Of a stretch of DNA of 43,349 bases, positions 1-7,331 are shown piece by piece (positions within the stretch are counted from its first letter, which is position 1; each line of letters starts with the position of its first letter). Location: assembly GCA_964618075.1 (NCBI GenBank), contig CAZTZO010000013.1:1-43349 (forward strand). The letters run 5' to 3'. This DNA is from CAYTMY01 sp964618075 (GTDB taxonomy: Bacteria; Bacillota; Clostridia; Eubacteriales; Anaerofustaceae). The position numbers were made by a program, and so were the translations under genes. The notes beneath the pieces are model-generated. The model made no database searches. It saw only the letters and a program-made list of their open reading frames with translations, and was not told the origin of the DNA.

Positions 1-663
1 GCCCTTTACAACATCCGAAATGCCACGGAATTGGAACGCATTTTCCTGTACTTGTGCAATGTTTCTTCCGAAATTGTTGCCATTGATGCCATTGCCAAAG
101 AACTTAACGGGGTCAGCCGGCAAACAGTGCAAACCTATATCGAATATCTTGAAAGTGCCAATTTGATTTATTTGAGCTATCCGGTGGCTCTGGGTGGAAA
201 AAAGATTCTGAAGGCAAAGCCAAAAATCTATATCGCCGATGCCGCCATTCGTAACGCAGTGCTTATGGACAGCGATATTCTGACGAATCCTACTGAAATG
301 GGGAAAATGGTGGAGACCGCAGTATATAAGCATGTGGCTGCATTTTACTATCAAAAAGCAACTCGTGTCGGGTACTATCGCGGCGACAGCAAAAACAAAG
401 AAATTGATATTGTAGTGGATTACCCTAATATCTCCAATATCCTGATCGAAGTAAAGTATCGTGTGCAAGCTCCGATTTCGGATGATGATGCCATTGTGGA
501 GCATTGCGATGAAGCCGTATCTGCCATCATCATTACCAAACGGGCAGATGATTACGGTGAACATGTTTCCGGAACTGGGAAAAAGTTACTTCGAATTCCC
601 GCGTTTGCATTTTTATATTTACTGGGACATGCAGAGAAAAATGGATACAAGGGAATGGAATAA
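1..663 (+). CDS. AAA-family ATPase with DUF4143 C-terminus (5' end outside window)
   Basis: The reading frame is open from base 1, so the gene begins outside the window; only the last 220 codons are here. They match the C-terminal part of the AAA_14/DUF4143 ATPases: a winged-helix-like stretch (around VSRQTVQTYIEYLESANLIYL), then a restriction-endonuclease-like fold with KEIDIVVDY and LIEVKYR, the usual DUF4143 D...E-x-K pattern. The Walker A and B motifs would lie upstream. These proteins are common in gut Firmicutes and Bacteroidetes as stand-alone, often multi-copy, accessory genes; their role is not established. A hairpin terminator follows at 701-738. The family call is good; the function is unknown. 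Confidence 0.8.
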   Translation, partial: ALYNIRNATELERIFLYLCNVSSEIVAIDAIAKELNGVSRQTVQTYIEYLESANLIYLSYPVALGGKKILKAKPKIYIADAAIRNAVLMDSDILTNPTEMGKMVETAVYKHVAAFYYQKATRVGYYRGDSKNKEIDIVVDYPNISNILIEVKYRVQAPISDDDAIVEHCDEAVSAIIITKRADDYGEHVSGTGKKLLRIPAFAFLYLLGHAEKNGYKGME

Positions 664-700
664 TCAATTCACATTCGGTAAGACATGGAGTGAACGAAAG

Positions 701-738
701 AAAATCTCCGCGACAACATGAGCACACTGGAGATTTTT
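701..738 (+). terminator. Rho-independent terminator after the DUF4143 ATPase gene
   Basis: AAAATCTCC (701-709) pairs with GGAGATTTT (729-737), followed by T residues. It lies 38 bases after the ATPase stop codon. Confidence 0.7.
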
Positions 739-762
739 CTCTTTATGCTTGCGTAAGCGACA

Positions 763-1002
763 ATGACGGAGTTGTCAAAAGCAAAAGAATAGGATAGCTT
801 TGAGAAAAACAGGAAGATCGCAATCGATGGCGGCAGCGACACCGGAGCAGCAAGAGAGAGTATTGAGAAGCGCAGCGGCAGACCGGTGATTACGGAAAAG
901 AGCGCGGTCGATTTCACAAAGGTGATAGAAGGAGTGCTCGAAGGAGATAATGAAAGCAAGTCGGGTGAAGGAGAGGTAAGGAAAGTGATGTGTATTTTTT
1001 GA
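763..1002 (+). pseudogene. Remnant of a Bro/DinD-type (phage antirepressor-like) gene
   Basis: An ATG at 763 gives MTELSKAKE and then an in-frame TAG (790-792). The frame then runs on as DSFEKNRKIAIDGGSDTGAA, RESIEKRSGRPVI and so on to TGA at 1000-1002. The pattern GG-x-x-x-x-x-AR-x-x-I-E-x-x-(S/T)-G-(K/R)-P-V is what I know from the C-terminal end of Bro-N/DinD-type proteins, which include phage antirepressors and the DNA-damage-inducible DinD. The Bro-N domain itself is missing and the frame is interrupted, so this is a decayed fragment and not a working gene. The assignment comes from motif memory alone. It would fit an old mobile-element scar in this left arm. Confidence 0.5.
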
Positions 1003-1102
1003 AAGAATCCTACAGGGCATAATTCAAGGAAAAGAAAGCTGTTCTATATAAAATCACCACGAGTTTCATCTATTGTTATACTGTGCCTTACTTATAAAAA
1101 AG

Positions 1103-1140
1103 CCAGTCGAACGCTTTCTATTGCATTCGGCTGGATTTTT
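1103..1140. terminator. Bidirectional terminator serving fic
   Basis: CCAGTCGAA (1103-1111) pairs with TTCGGCTGG (1126-1134) with one wobble. The plus strand has T residues after the stem. The minus strand has a run of six T from AAAAAA just before the stem (about 1096-1101). It lies 30 bases past the end of the minus-strand fic gene. Confidence 0.7.
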
Positions 1141-1170
1141 GTAATTTGTATAATTCAATGACTTAAGGTT

Positions 1171-2217
1171 TTAGTTGTGAATGTAGCGGGTTGCGCGCGC
1201 AGCGCCGATGCGTTTGATACGGCCGTCTTTGACCATTGCGCCGAGAACCGCTTCCACGGTGGTCGGACTGACATCGGGAAGGATATTGCATATCTCTACT
1301 TTTGATATAGGCGTCAGACTGTTGAGTACGGTCGCTTCGATCCTGGCCTTCTTTGTGAGCTTTCTGCCGTTCAAAACAGCAAAGCGTTTATCCAGCTCCT
1401 TATAGCACATGTACAGCGTTGATATGAAGTTCTCGATAAATGGGAAATAATCGTTTCCATTCGTTTCCCAGCCGGCTGATGACTGCTGAAGCGCATCATA
1501 GTAGTATGCCTTGCGGTTGTTTATCTGTTCTTCGAAAGAGATATATTTTCCGGCATCGAACCCGTTTTTGTAGAGAAGAAGAAGTGAAAGCAACCGGGAT
1601 ATTCTTCCGTTTCCGTCCCGGAACGGGTGGACACACAGGAAGTCCAGTATAACACACGGAATCAGCAGGAGTTGATTGATGTTGGCATCACATCGGGCAT
1701 CCATATAGGCGAGCTCAAGTTGTTCCATCGCATCAGGCGTTTCAGATGCCGGCGTTGGACGAAAGCGGACTTTGCGGTTTCCGTTCGTGTCTATTTCCAT
1801 GATGACGTTATCGTCCGTCTTATAATGTCCGCCGAATTCATATCCGGTCATGGACATCATCATTTCATGCAAACGGAGTATATCCGCAGCACGGAAATCC
1901 AGATTTTCATATTCAGTATGAACGGCATTCAGCGCATCCCTGTAGCCGGCAATTTCCGCCTCATTGTGGTTGAGCGGTGCGCTGCTGCGGTTGACGATTG
2001 CGGCAATTCTGTCGTCGCTTGTAATGATACCTTCGATGGCATTAGAGCTTTTGACAGACTGGACTTTTGCTACTGCTTCAAGCTCGGTGAAAATGGAGGC
2101 GTATTCCTCTTTGCGAGTTCCCGCCATCGTTCGCAAGGAAAAAATGTCGGAAGTAAGATTTAACAACTTCGCCGGCAGTAAGCCGTTAATCAAAAATGAG
2201 TAATCAAATTTTCTCAT
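1171..2217 (-). CDS. Fic-domain protein (probable AMP transferase), class II, with C-terminal winged helix
   Basis: Fic enzymes usually move AMP from ATP to a Ser, Thr or Tyr hydroxyl of a target protein. The 348-aa product has the Fic core motif HPFRDGNGR at residues 197-205, with all catalytic positions intact. It also has an N-terminal inhibitory-helix motif S-x-x-x-E-G (S58 to G63, in SSNAIEG), as in class II Fic proteins that auto-inhibit by blocking the ATP gamma phosphate. Residues about 285-345 look like a winged helix, a common architecture in stand-alone Fic proteins. I chose the ATG at 2217 and not the upstream start at 2250, because GGAGGGG sits five to six bases before it and the -10 box overlaps the longer version. 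No antitoxin gene adjoins it, as expected for class II. The target is unknown. Confidence 0.92.
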   Translation of the reverse strand: MRKFDYSFLINGLLPAKLLNLTSDIFSLRTMAGTRKEEYASIFTELEAVAKVQSVKSSNAIEGIITSDDRIAAIVNRSSAPLNHNEAEIAGYRDALNAVHTEYENLDFRAADILRLHEMMMSMTGYEFGGHYKTDDNVIMEIDTNGNRKVRFRPTPASETPDAMEQLELAYMDARCDANINQLLLIPCVILDFLCVHPFRDGNGRISRLLSLLLLYKNGFDAGKYISFEEQINNRKAYYYDALQQSSAGWETNGNDYFPFIENFISTLYMCYKELDKRFAVLNGRKLTKKARIEATVLNSLTPISKVEICNILPDVSPTTVEAVLGAMVKDGRIKRIGAARATRYIHN

Positions 2218-2230
2218 GTCGCCCCTCCGT

Positions 2231-2316
2231 ATCTGCACATATTGTAGCAACTTATATGCAGATAGTCAAGCAAATGAAGTGTTATCTGCACATATTTTCA
2301 GGCATCGTATGCAGAT
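2231..2316 (-). promoter_or_regulatory. fic promoter with four regularly spaced ATCTGCA half-sites
   Basis: On the minus strand, -35 TTGACT (2264-2269) and -10 TACAAT (2241-2246) are 17 bases apart. The 7-mer ATCTGCA or its complement TGCAGAT occurs four times in alternating orientation: 2231-2237, 2257-2263, 2284-2290 and 2310-2316. The starts are 26, 27 and 26 bases apart, about 2.5 helical turns. The first lies between the -10 box and the ribosome binding site, and the second abuts the -35 box. This is a strong candidate operator. The winged helix of the Fic protein or an unlinked regulator could bind it. Confidence 0.7.
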
Positions 2317-2460
2317 TCACTATAGGAAGTCGAAAATCCATAAAGCTTGCATTGGCGCGGGCACGTACATGAAGCGCCATGAACAAGAAACTCCGCTTGT
2401 TTCAAACTGTGTGTTATAGCAATTAGGCGCAGTTCGACAAATTGGAATTTCATGACAATA

Positions 2461-2493
2461 CCGCCACTGGCTTTCATTAAAAATCAGTAGCGG
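2461..2493 (-). terminator. Weak hairpin after the anti-sigma gene
   Basis: CCGCCACTG (2461-2469) pairs with CAGTAGCGG (2485-2493) with one wobble. It lies downstream of the minus-strand gene ending at 2551, but no T run follows, so terminator function is doubtful. Apart from this and the fic promoter I see nothing in 2251-2550. Confidence 0.35.
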
Positions 2494-2550
2494 CGTTGCG
2501 TTATATAATTCTTAAGCACCAAGTAGTCGTGCTCAACCTGCGTCTACTGT

Positions 2551-3189
2551 TTATGGTGCGATGTTGCTTTCGAGCAGACCCGTCAGCGCTACTTCATCGA
2601 TTCCATCCGCAAAGGAAAGAGAATAGGAATAGCCGTTTGTGTTCCAAACCGCCAGAAAAATAAGCTCTCCGCTGCCCTTTAACTCGAAGGTAACACCCTG
2701 CAGTTCTATATCGGTAACAACATCATAGGTGTCATAGTCCCCGGAATTGTTCTCAGTGCCTATGGACTTCCGATAGGTCATGGTTTGGTCGTCTCCTGTG
2801 TATGTGATCTCCGCAAGCTCCTGCCAATAGGCAGTGTAGCCAGCTTCTTCCACAGTAAACGGAATACCTGAAATATCACTGACGTCAAAGCCGAGCACCT
2901 TGGATAATTCTTCGGCGGAGACTGCGGTTACAATGTCGCCATCCTGTGTCAGCCCACCTGGGTCTGCCGGTTGTTTGGAGGTAAAAAGATGGGGTATCGT
3001 TAACGCGCCCAGCAACACCAAAACAAAGCATGCGGCAAGCGCAATGTACTTCTTGATGGTGGAGAGACGAATCATCTTTGGCTTTTTATCCGGCGTGATC
3101 TCCACCCGCTGAACGTTTTGCAGGATGCGGCTGCGCATTTCATCGGTTACTTTAATATTCTCCATGATTTCATCATACCGCTTATTCAA
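2551..3189 (-). CDS. Membrane-anchored anti-sigma-like protein, DUF4367 family
   Basis: The 212-aa product has a cytoplasmic N-terminus of about 45 residues, one membrane span (residues about 48-70, IALAACFVLVLLGALTIPHL) and an extracytoplasmic domain. The end of that domain (RKSIGTENNSGDYDTY, later NGYSYSLSFADG) matches the DUF4367 pattern. This layout is typical of the protein encoded just after an ECF sigma factor in Clostridia, where the N-terminal part is thought to hold the sigma factor. The start is TTG at 3189, with AGGAGG nine bases upstream; an inner ATG lies at 3165. It overlaps the end of the sigma gene by 8 bases, pointing to coupled translation. The ligand or stress signal is unknown. 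Confidence 0.75.
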   Translation of the reverse strand: MNKRYDEIMENIKVTDEMRSRILQNVQRVEITPDKKPKMIRLSTIKKYIALAACFVLVLLGALTIPHLFTSKQPADPGGLTQDGDIVTAVSAEELSKVLGFDVSDISGIPFTVEEAGYTAYWQELAEITYTGDDQTMTYRKSIGTENNSGDYDTYDVVTDIELQGVTFELKGSGELIFLAVWNTNGYSYSLSFADGIDEVALTGLLESNIAP

Positions 3190-3810
3190 AGTCGTATTCC
3201 TCCTTCAGCGTCTCTTTGAGCGTCATGCGCCCACGGCGTAGGTCGGAACGGACAGTTGTCTCTTTCCGACCCAGAATGCCTGCAATCTGCGCGGTGGAGC
3301 AGCCCTCATGGTAGAACAGATGAATGACCTCCCGGTACTTTTCCGGCAGGGCTTTCACTGCTTCCCATACAAAGGACAAGTCCTCTCTACGCTCGGAGGA
3401 TAAGGTCTCCGCCAGCTCATCCACATCGTCAGCCTGACGGAGTGAATTGTACCGGATCCTGTTTTGCTCAGATTGGCGGCAACACGCAGCAGCCATGCCA
3501 GCTTATGCGACTCGCTCTCAAATGCGGGAGCTGTTTTCAGCAGCTTTATCAGCGTGTCCTGCAGGACGTCTTCCGCGTCGCTCATATTATGCAGATAAGA
3601 ATAGGCCAGCCGAAGTATTTTATTTCCGTATTCATCGAGGATATGTGCTGCCTCTTGATTGACGGCATTCTGCTTTGCCGCATGCGCCGATACCGAGCCG
3701 TCAGCTGACAGGAATGTCACAGCGCGGTCGACAAACGCGGTCAGCCAGCAGATAAACCGTTCAAAGTATTCTTGAAACGGAGTGCGGTATCCGAGACATT
3801 TTTCCACCAC
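3182..3810 (-). pseudogene. ECF-type sigma-70 factor, frameshifted
   Basis: Two frames together give one ECF sigma factor. The first runs from 3810 and carries region 2 (LRLAYSYLHNMSDAEDVLQD, then WLLRVAANLSK). The second carries the linker and region 4 (LPEKYREVIHLFYHEGCST, then GILGRKETTVRSDLRRGR) and ends at 3182. Continuity breaks at a TTTT run on the plus strand (3462-3465, AAAA in the gene): one more A would restore LSKNRIRYN. The start is GTG at 3810 behind GGGAGGGG. An extra 50-60 residues precede region 2, more than usual for the family. The cause may be a sequencing or assembly slip, a true mutation, or -1 slippage. It overlaps the anti-sigma gene. Confidence 0.75.
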
Positions 3811-3828
3811 TAAAACCCCTCCCTTGCA

Positions 3829-3865
3829 AAAAGCGGCGTGTTATCTAATTCAGCACGTCGCCAGT
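3829..3865 (-). terminator. Possible terminator after the DUF4367 fragment
   Basis: On the minus strand GGCGACGTG can pair, with a two-base bulge, with CACGCCGC, and TTTTT follows. It lies between the DUF4367 fragment (ends 3875) and the sigma gene (starts 3810). Confidence 0.5.
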
Positions 3866-3874
3866 CGCAGTTTC

Positions 3875-4231
3875 TTACTTAACCGAAGTAATCAGGCGGG
3901 TCATGACATCGACAGAAATGCCGGCCTGCGCATACGCGCCGATAGAATAAGTATATCCGCCGCTCGCCCAAGTTGCAACGCTGACACTGTCATTCGCGCC
4001 CTTCATGGTCACATTCAGGGCACCAACGGTCACAGCGTTTTCCTGAGCGTATTTCGTATAGTCACCGCTGATGTCTTCGGTGCCGATGGCTTTGCGGATG
4101 CGGATCTCGGCATCATCGCTGTTTTTGTAGACCACTTCGATCATCCCGGATTCGGAATCAACACGAATGACCCGGTCAGAATAGCCGTCGATCGTTTCGG
4201 GGAAAGAGAAGTCGAATCCGACAGCCTTTTG
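3875..4231 (-). pseudogene. C-terminal fragment of a second DUF4367 protein, cut at 4231
   Basis: Read on the minus strand from about 4228, the frame gives KAVGFDFSFPETIDGYSDR and goes on through IEVVYKNSDDAEIRIRKA and IGTEDISGDYTKYAQ to TAA at 3875. The order K-A-V-G-F, P-E-T-I-x-G-Y, R-I-R-K-A-x-G-x-E-D-I-S-G-D-Y is the DUF4367 signature. The N-terminal part with its membrane span is absent: two codons upstream the frame meets a stop, and the plus strand becomes a phage gene. The break is therefore a rearrangement point. It resembles the anti-sigma-like gene at 2551-3189, so two such genes once flanked the sigma gene. Confidence 0.75.
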
Positions 4232-5194
4232 TTAAACATTGTCACAACCATCATTGACGCAATAGCCGTCGCCGTCGAGTGGATTTCCGATATTGTTACG
4301 GAAATTTGCGCTTTCATTTCCGAAATATGGCAGGAACACGGCGATGAAATAATGGCAGGAGTCCAGGCTGTCGGGGACTTCTTTGCGATAATATGGAACG
4401 GTGCCTGTGAAATATTCGGACAAGTTATTGAGATACTTAAACTCTTTTGGGAAGCCTTCGGAGAGGATATAAAAAATGTCATCAAAACAGCTTGGGAATT
4501 CATCAGTGATATCTTCGGCGGAGCCATCAATGTTATATCGGGAATACTTGATATTGTTGTAGGTATCTTTACAGGGAACGGAGAAAAAATCAAAGAGGGA
4601 TTCGGTATGATTTGTGAAGGAATAAAACAAATATTCTTGGGAATGGTAAATTTCTTTTCAGGCATATGGGACTCGATTGTCAGTGTGTTTACAAAGGTGG
4701 GCACAAAAATTGGAGACGCAGTAAGCGGGGCATTTAAGGCTGTTGTAAACAACGTGCTTAGCTTTATTGAAAGTATTATAAATGGGGCAATAAGAGGCAT
4801 AAACAGCGCCATAAACCTCATAAACAAAATACCCGGAGTAAGCATAAGCTCACTATCTTCCGTCAGTTTCACTCGCATGGCAGCAGGCGGCTTTGTTGAG
4901 CCCGGAGAGTTTTTTATAGCCAGAGAAGCGGGACCGGAGCTTGTCGGAAATATTGGATCGCATACAGCGGTTATGAACAACAACCAGATAGTTCAGTCGG
5001 TTTCAAACGGAGTGTACATGGCACAACAGGAACAAAACGCTCTTTTAGCCGAGCAGAACGCACTATTAAGACAACTTCTGAATTCAACTGCAAGCGTAAC
5101 CATGAACGTCAACGAAACACAGTTTGCCAAGGTGGCGGTAAAAGCCATAAACTCACTTGCAAGAACGCAGGGCAAGGTAAATCTTGCGCTGTAA
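4229..5194 (+). pseudogene. C-terminal fragment of a phage tail tape-measure protein
   Basis: From about LLNIVTTIIDAIAVAVEWIS the frame encodes a long run of amphipathic and hydrophobic helices with W-x-x-I/F repeats (ISEIWQEHGDEIM, WEFISDIFGGAINVISGIL). Then come GINSAINLINKIPGV and AAGGFVEPGEFFIAREAGPELVG, the hallmark end of Siphoviridae-like tape-measure proteins, and a Gln-rich coiled stretch. The N-terminal hundreds of residues are missing. The frame upstream of 4229 is open back to 3782, but that part is antisense to the sigma and DUF4367 genes and is not real protein. A terminator follows at 5226-5250. The identity is clear; the gene is truncated by the junction at 4231. Confidence 0.88.
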
Positions 5195-5225
5195 CACCAT
5201 TAAAAAATAAAAAAACACATACGAT

Positions 5226-5250
5226 GCGGCTCGTTTAAGCCGCTTTTTTT
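5226..5250 (+). terminator. Terminator after the tape-measure fragment
   Basis: GCGGCT (5226-5231) pairs with AGCCGC (5238-5243), followed by seven T. Confidence 0.85.
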
Positions 5251-5274
5251 GTGTAACAAAAAAGGAGAAAAAAA

Positions 5275-5661
5275 ATGAACAACACAAATTTACTGAAAGT
5301 CAAAGAAAACCAAACGGACGCATACACAGATTTGAGCGCATACCTCAGAGCATATCAGGTGGAATATGCGGACTACGACGCCTCAAACGAACGCTGTGCG
5401 GCGGGAAACAGTGTGAGGGACTACATACGCACTGTTAGGACGATACGCTGTACGTTCAGAACGGCGGGAGAAGCAGAGCATGCGGCAATAATGACGTTTC
5501 TTAAAAAAAAGAAGCTTTATGTCGCATTTTACGACATCTCTGCAAATACCCAAGAGGAGGGCGTTCAAATGTACCCATCCACAACGAGAACAAGCACCTT
5601 ATACACAGTATCGGGCGGCGTTATAAACCAAGAGTTCTCAATAGATCTTATAGAATTTTAA
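5275..5661 (+). CDS. Small phage tail-region protein
   Basis: This 128-aa protein starts behind AAAGGAG and lies between the tape-measure fragment and a tail protein. That is the place of the small distal-tail genes in siphophages. I do not recognise a named domain. It has no signal peptide or membrane span and ends in a beta-rich stretch (TLYTVSGGVINQEFSIDLIEF). The gene appears complete. Whether it is still expressed is unclear, because both flanking phage genes are broken. Confidence 0.65.
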   Translation: MNNTNLLKVKENQTDAYTDLSAYLRAYQVEYADYDASNERCAAGNSVRDYIRTVRTIRCTFRTAGEAEHAAIMTFLKKKKLYVAFYDISANTQEEGVQMYPSTTRTSTLYTVSGGVINQEFSIDLIEF

Positions 5662-5673
5662 GGAGGAAACAGA

Positions 5674-6519
5674 ATGTATACATTTACAAACGACAGCACA
5701 TTAAACAGTGCTGTAAACAATGCTTTTTTTGAACCGGAGAGAAGTATTCTCGCAAAGCTGGAGGAGGTTTCATATGCACCGCAAAACGGTGAGCTCGTTC
5801 GTACTGTGAACGCTGTATACCGCGCGGACGATTACCTTCAAAGCATCGAGATAGAACGTTCGGTACAAACAGAGAGTGCCATTGTCGGCACGGCTTCAAG
5901 TAAGAAGTACATCATAAAGCTTATAGACAGACAGGGCGAATTCAGCTTTACAGGAAAGAGGCTGAAGCCGTATTTAGGAATAAATTATGAGCAAAACGAG
6001 TACTACGCTCCGTTTCCCGAGGCAAACGTTTACGAAGCAGATTATGACGCCGTAAAAAAAGTGTGGACTATAGATATAGATTATCAGGCAGGAGCTGAGT
6101 CGGCTATTACCCTTATGAGCGGAATACTAACGGATGTGGATCTTGCTTACTTTGCGGCGGGTATGCTCAGCGGCTTCAATGTGACCTCTTTGGAAAAATA
6201 TATTGTCGACGAGCAGCTTATCAAAATGCTCAAGCGTCTATACTCCGGTATTGCGATTGACAAGACAAAGGATTACACACTTGAAATCAATAAAGTCGGT
6301 CCCAGAGGCAACTTCCTTCAGGGGAGAACGCCTAAGGAATATAAACAGGAGCATTTTGTTCCCGATATATTTATTAAGGTCGACTATAATACATGGCAGA
6401 CTGAGGACGGCCTGAGCGTTAAGGAAAAAGCTTCTCAAGCAGTTAAAAATCGTATCGAGAGTTATGTATCTCCAGAGCTTACGCCGGAACAGAACAAGAT
6501 AATAGAAAGCTATTTGTAG
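5674..6519 (+). CDS. Chimeric ORF: phage tail protein N-terminus fused in frame to an MttB-family methyltransferase C-terminus
   Basis: The ORF is 281 codons behind AAGGAGG. Residues 1 to about 131 look like the N-terminal part of a phage tail or baseplate protein; YYAPFPEANVYEADYDAVKKV is close to the pattern such proteins show before their next domain. From about residue 136 (DYQAGAESAITLMSGILTDV), the sequence matches the C-terminal third of the trimethylamine/betaine methyltransferase family MttB. It has AAGMLSGF, IVDEQLIKMLKRL, a GP-x-GNFL motif (209-214) and KEYKQEHFVPDIF. The catalytic barrel of MttB, including the position that is pyrrolysine in some members, is absent, so no methyltransferase activity is expected. 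The frame is intact across the junction (about 6067-6085). It is probably a deletion scar. Both assignments are by eye. Confidence 0.72.
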   Translation: MYTFTNDSTLNSAVNNAFFEPERSILAKLEEVSYAPQNGELVRTVNAVYRADDYLQSIEIERSVQTESAIVGTASSKKYIIKLIDRQGEFSFTGKRLKPYLGINYEQNEYYAPFPEANVYEADYDAVKKVWTIDIDYQAGAESAITLMSGILTDVDLAYFAAGMLSGFNVTSLEKYIVDEQLIKMLKRLYSGIAIDKTKDYTLEINKVGPRGNFLQGRTPKEYKQEHFVPDIFIKVDYNTWQTEDGLSVKEKASQAVKNRIESYVSPELTPEQNKIIESYL

Positions 6520-6635
6520 GATAATATTCACTTTCTTCTTCATCTTAAAAAAGTGAACAAAGAGATTTTGTTTAAGCCTTGTTTTGAGAAAAAAGCCATA
6601 TATCAATCATAGTGCTTGATTTACGGCGACAATAA

Positions 6636-6669
6636 AAAAGTCACCCGAGATATTTCTCGGGTGACTTTT
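6636..6669. terminator. Strong bidirectional terminator
   Basis: AAAAGTCACCCGAGA (6636-6650) and TCTCGGGTGACTTTT (6655-6669) form a perfect 15-bp stem with a TATT loop. A-rich and T-rich flanks allow use from both strands. It separates the plus-strand phage/MttB ORF from the minus-strand vor operon. Nothing else clear is present in 6520-6788. Confidence 0.9.
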
Positions 6670-6788
6670 ATGGGCAAGTGAGTCGCTTGATTTAACTCAA
6701 GCATTTTTTGAAGTTATGCATACATATAATCTCACCATTGCCGACTGTTTAACTGCCCTCTTAATTAAACAAAGGGCATTACGTTTAT

Positions 6789-7331
6789 TTATACGGCGTC
6801 GAATCCCGCCTGTATCGCCTTGATGTTTATATCGTTTAGCTTGCCCTTGCCCTTTTCTTCAAAGAATTGGCAAAGAGTTTTTATTGCATAATCGTCATCG
6901 AACAGGTTCATTTTTTTGATAACTACGCCTGCTGCAACGACATTTTGTCCTTTTTCGTTGTTTATCTTGCGCGCTATGTCTAAGAAGTCAACAAAGATGA
7001 CCTCTGCGTCCTTCGGGAAATTATAGTCCTTTTTTACGCACGCTGAGTTAGCGAAAATGGTTACGTTCGGCTTGCAGAATTCGAGATAGTCGAGTGCCGG
7101 TTCGTTCATGGCAACTATTACGTCCGCATTTTCCATGACGGGGCTTCCAATGGATTCCCCTTCGTTTTCCGCTATTTTTATAACACAGTTTGCTTTTCCG
7201 CCTCTCATCGTCGGGCCGTAAGACGGCATCCATACTGCGCTTAAATCTTTATTCGCCGTCATATAAGCTATAAGCAAACCGGAAGTAAGCACACCTTGTC
7301 CGCCGAAGCCGGCAAATATCATTTCCTTCAT
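6789..7331 (-). CDS. vorC: 2-oxoacid:ferredoxin oxidoreductase, gamma subunit
   Basis: The 180-aa product starts FAGFGGQGVLTSG, the signature of the gamma domain of pyruvate/2-oxoacid:ferredoxin oxidoreductases, followed by PSYGPTMRGGKANC and VAMNEP. In these cytoplasmic enzymes the gamma domain helps bind coenzyme A while alpha and beta carry out TPP-dependent oxidative decarboxylation of a 2-oxoacid to acyl-CoA, reducing ferredoxin. Its ATG overlaps the stop of the beta-subunit gene by four bases. It is the last gene of a D-A-B-C operon. The subunit is certain. The substrate class (branched-chain, 2-oxoglutarate or other) is not decided by sequence, so the vor symbol is provisional. Confidence 0.9.
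   Translation of the reverse strand: MKEMIFAGFGGQGVLTSGLLIAYMTANKDLSAVWMPSYGPTMRGGKANCVIKIAENEGESIGSPVMENADVIVAMNEPALDYLEFCKPNVTIFANSACVKKDYNFPKDAEVIFVDFLDIARKINNEKGQNVVAAGVVIKKMNLFDDDYAIKTLCQFFEEKGKGKLNDINIKAIQAGFDAV

Noticed and set aside
669..1020. Minus-strand frames of 96 and 81 aa
   Set aside because: They are antisense to the Bro-like remnant, which carries the recognisable signature; no ribosome site.
1627..2163. 178-aa plus-strand frame
   Set aside because: Shadow of the fic gene.
3440..3480. Programmed -1 frameshift in the sigma gene
   Set aside because: The site is AGC AAA AC, not a canonical X-XXY-YYZ heptamer, and no stimulating structure is evident; an indel is simpler.
3782..4228. 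Plus-strand open frame continuous with the tape-measure fragment
   Set aside because: It is antisense to the sigma start and the DUF4367 fragment, which have recognisable family motifs; the plus-strand translation has none before LLNIVTTII.
4141..4983. 280-aa minus-strand frame opposite the tape-measure gene
   Set aside because: It is low-complexity (Ile, Ser, Pro rich), has no ribosome site, and lies wholly antisense to a clear phage protein.
4232..6085. Intact or inducible prophage
   Set aside because: Only about 1.9 kb of tail genes remain, truncated at both sides; no integrase, capsid, terminase, lysis genes or attachment sites.
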